This document shows, piece after piece, positions 63,817 to 64,000 of a DNA stretch of 64,000 nt. Each line of letters opens with the position of its first letter. Positions within the stretch are counted from its first letter, which is position 1. A program made the translations under genes and the position numbers. The notes beneath the pieces are model-generated. The model saw only the letters and a program-made list of their open reading frames with translations. It was not told where the DNA came from and searched no databases. The stretch spans positions 186,001-250,000 of the forward strand of contig NZ_FWXY01000004.1 in assembly GCF_900176365.1 (NCBI RefSeq), in the 5' to 3' direction. The stretch comes from Desulfocicer vacuolatum DSM 3385. GTDB lineage: Bacteria > Desulfobacterota > Desulfobacteria > Desulfobacterales > Desulfobacteraceae.

Positions 63817-63992
63817 TATATGAAATACTCCGTGAATCAGGGGTGTATTTCAATCTTTGTTGTGGGTGGAACCGGATCAGAATACGGTCCGCCCGTGGCG
63901 GTTATATGAAATACTCCACAAATCAGAGGCGTATTTCAAGCTTCGTTGTGGGCAGAGCGAGATCAGTACAAGGTCTGCCTGTGGCAGTTATA
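63817..63992 (+). repeat. Two R1 repeats in direct tandem
   Basis: Two R1 copies follow each other with a period of about 85 bases and share the junction GGCGGTTATATGAAATAC. The first has a GGGTGGA/TCCGCCC stem and the second GGGCAGA/TCTGCCT, so they are not recent exact duplicates. The second ends GGCAGTTATA, eight bases before the window ends. Confidence 0.85.
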
Positions 63993-64000
63993 AAAGGAGA

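Overview
The window looks like a chromosomal segment of a sulfate-reducing Desulfobacterota bacterium, probably near the Desulfobacteraceae (Desulfobacter, Desulfobacula and Desulfotignum type). I infer this from gene content and domain architecture: a corrinoid-type MttB-family methyltransferase with a BCCT carrier, [NiFe] hydrogenase genes beside signalling genes, LL-diaminopimelate aminotransferase, a MoeA-periplasmic-binding-domain fusion, an endonuclease Q-UvrD fusion and many two-component and c-di-GMP proteins. I see no rRNA, tRNA, CRISPR array, phage or intact insertion sequence.

Layout. 1-6163: end of a NifX/NifB-like protein, galU, a lytic transglycosylase, and a PHP/EndoQ-UvrD fusion with a small unknown gene. 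6600-11369: a thioredoxin/HEAT protein, a large unknown protein, then minCDE. 11441-16523 (minus): an HD protein, xpt, aspS, hisS. 16884-20011: panB, acuI-like, DUF2520. 20430-24989: an M16C protease with a small coiled-coil/winged-helix protein, and rsmA. 25297-30739: dapL, moeA, moeA-PBP, a secreted nuclease. 30886-36276 (minus): RND pump, fusion protein, GntR regulator. 36427-43582 (minus): a compact operon of [NiFe] hydrogenase small and large subunits, maturation protease, soluble hybrid histidine kinase and REC-GGDEF diguanylate cyclase. A diguanylate cyclase with three solute-binding domains lies upstream at 43953-46946. 46983-50264 (minus): a FabG-like SDR, amt, glnK. 50958-55278: a MarR-type regulator, hutU, hutI. 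55644-58800 (minus): BCCT transporter and non-pyrrolysine mttB behind a near-perfect sigma-54 promoter. Divergent from it, at 59439-63423, is a sensor kinase/sigma-54 activator pair.

Two regions read as coherent signalling modules. The hydrogenase operon looks like an H2 sensor (group 2c-like) wired to a phosphorelay and c-di-GMP. The mttB-BCCT genes look like a betaine-type uptake and demethylation unit switched on by the adjacent sigma-54 two-component system.

The intergenic spaces carry at least four families of non-coding repeats. R1 (about 88 bp, two hairpins) and R2 (about 165 bp, a 19-bp-stem palindrome) often occur joined as composites. R3 (170-217 bp) is MITE-like. R4 is a 30-bp hairpin. 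R1 and R2 ends repeatedly coincide with stop codons, and R1 stems vary in a compensatory way. These are probably REP/MITE-type elements and are the main unexplained structure here.
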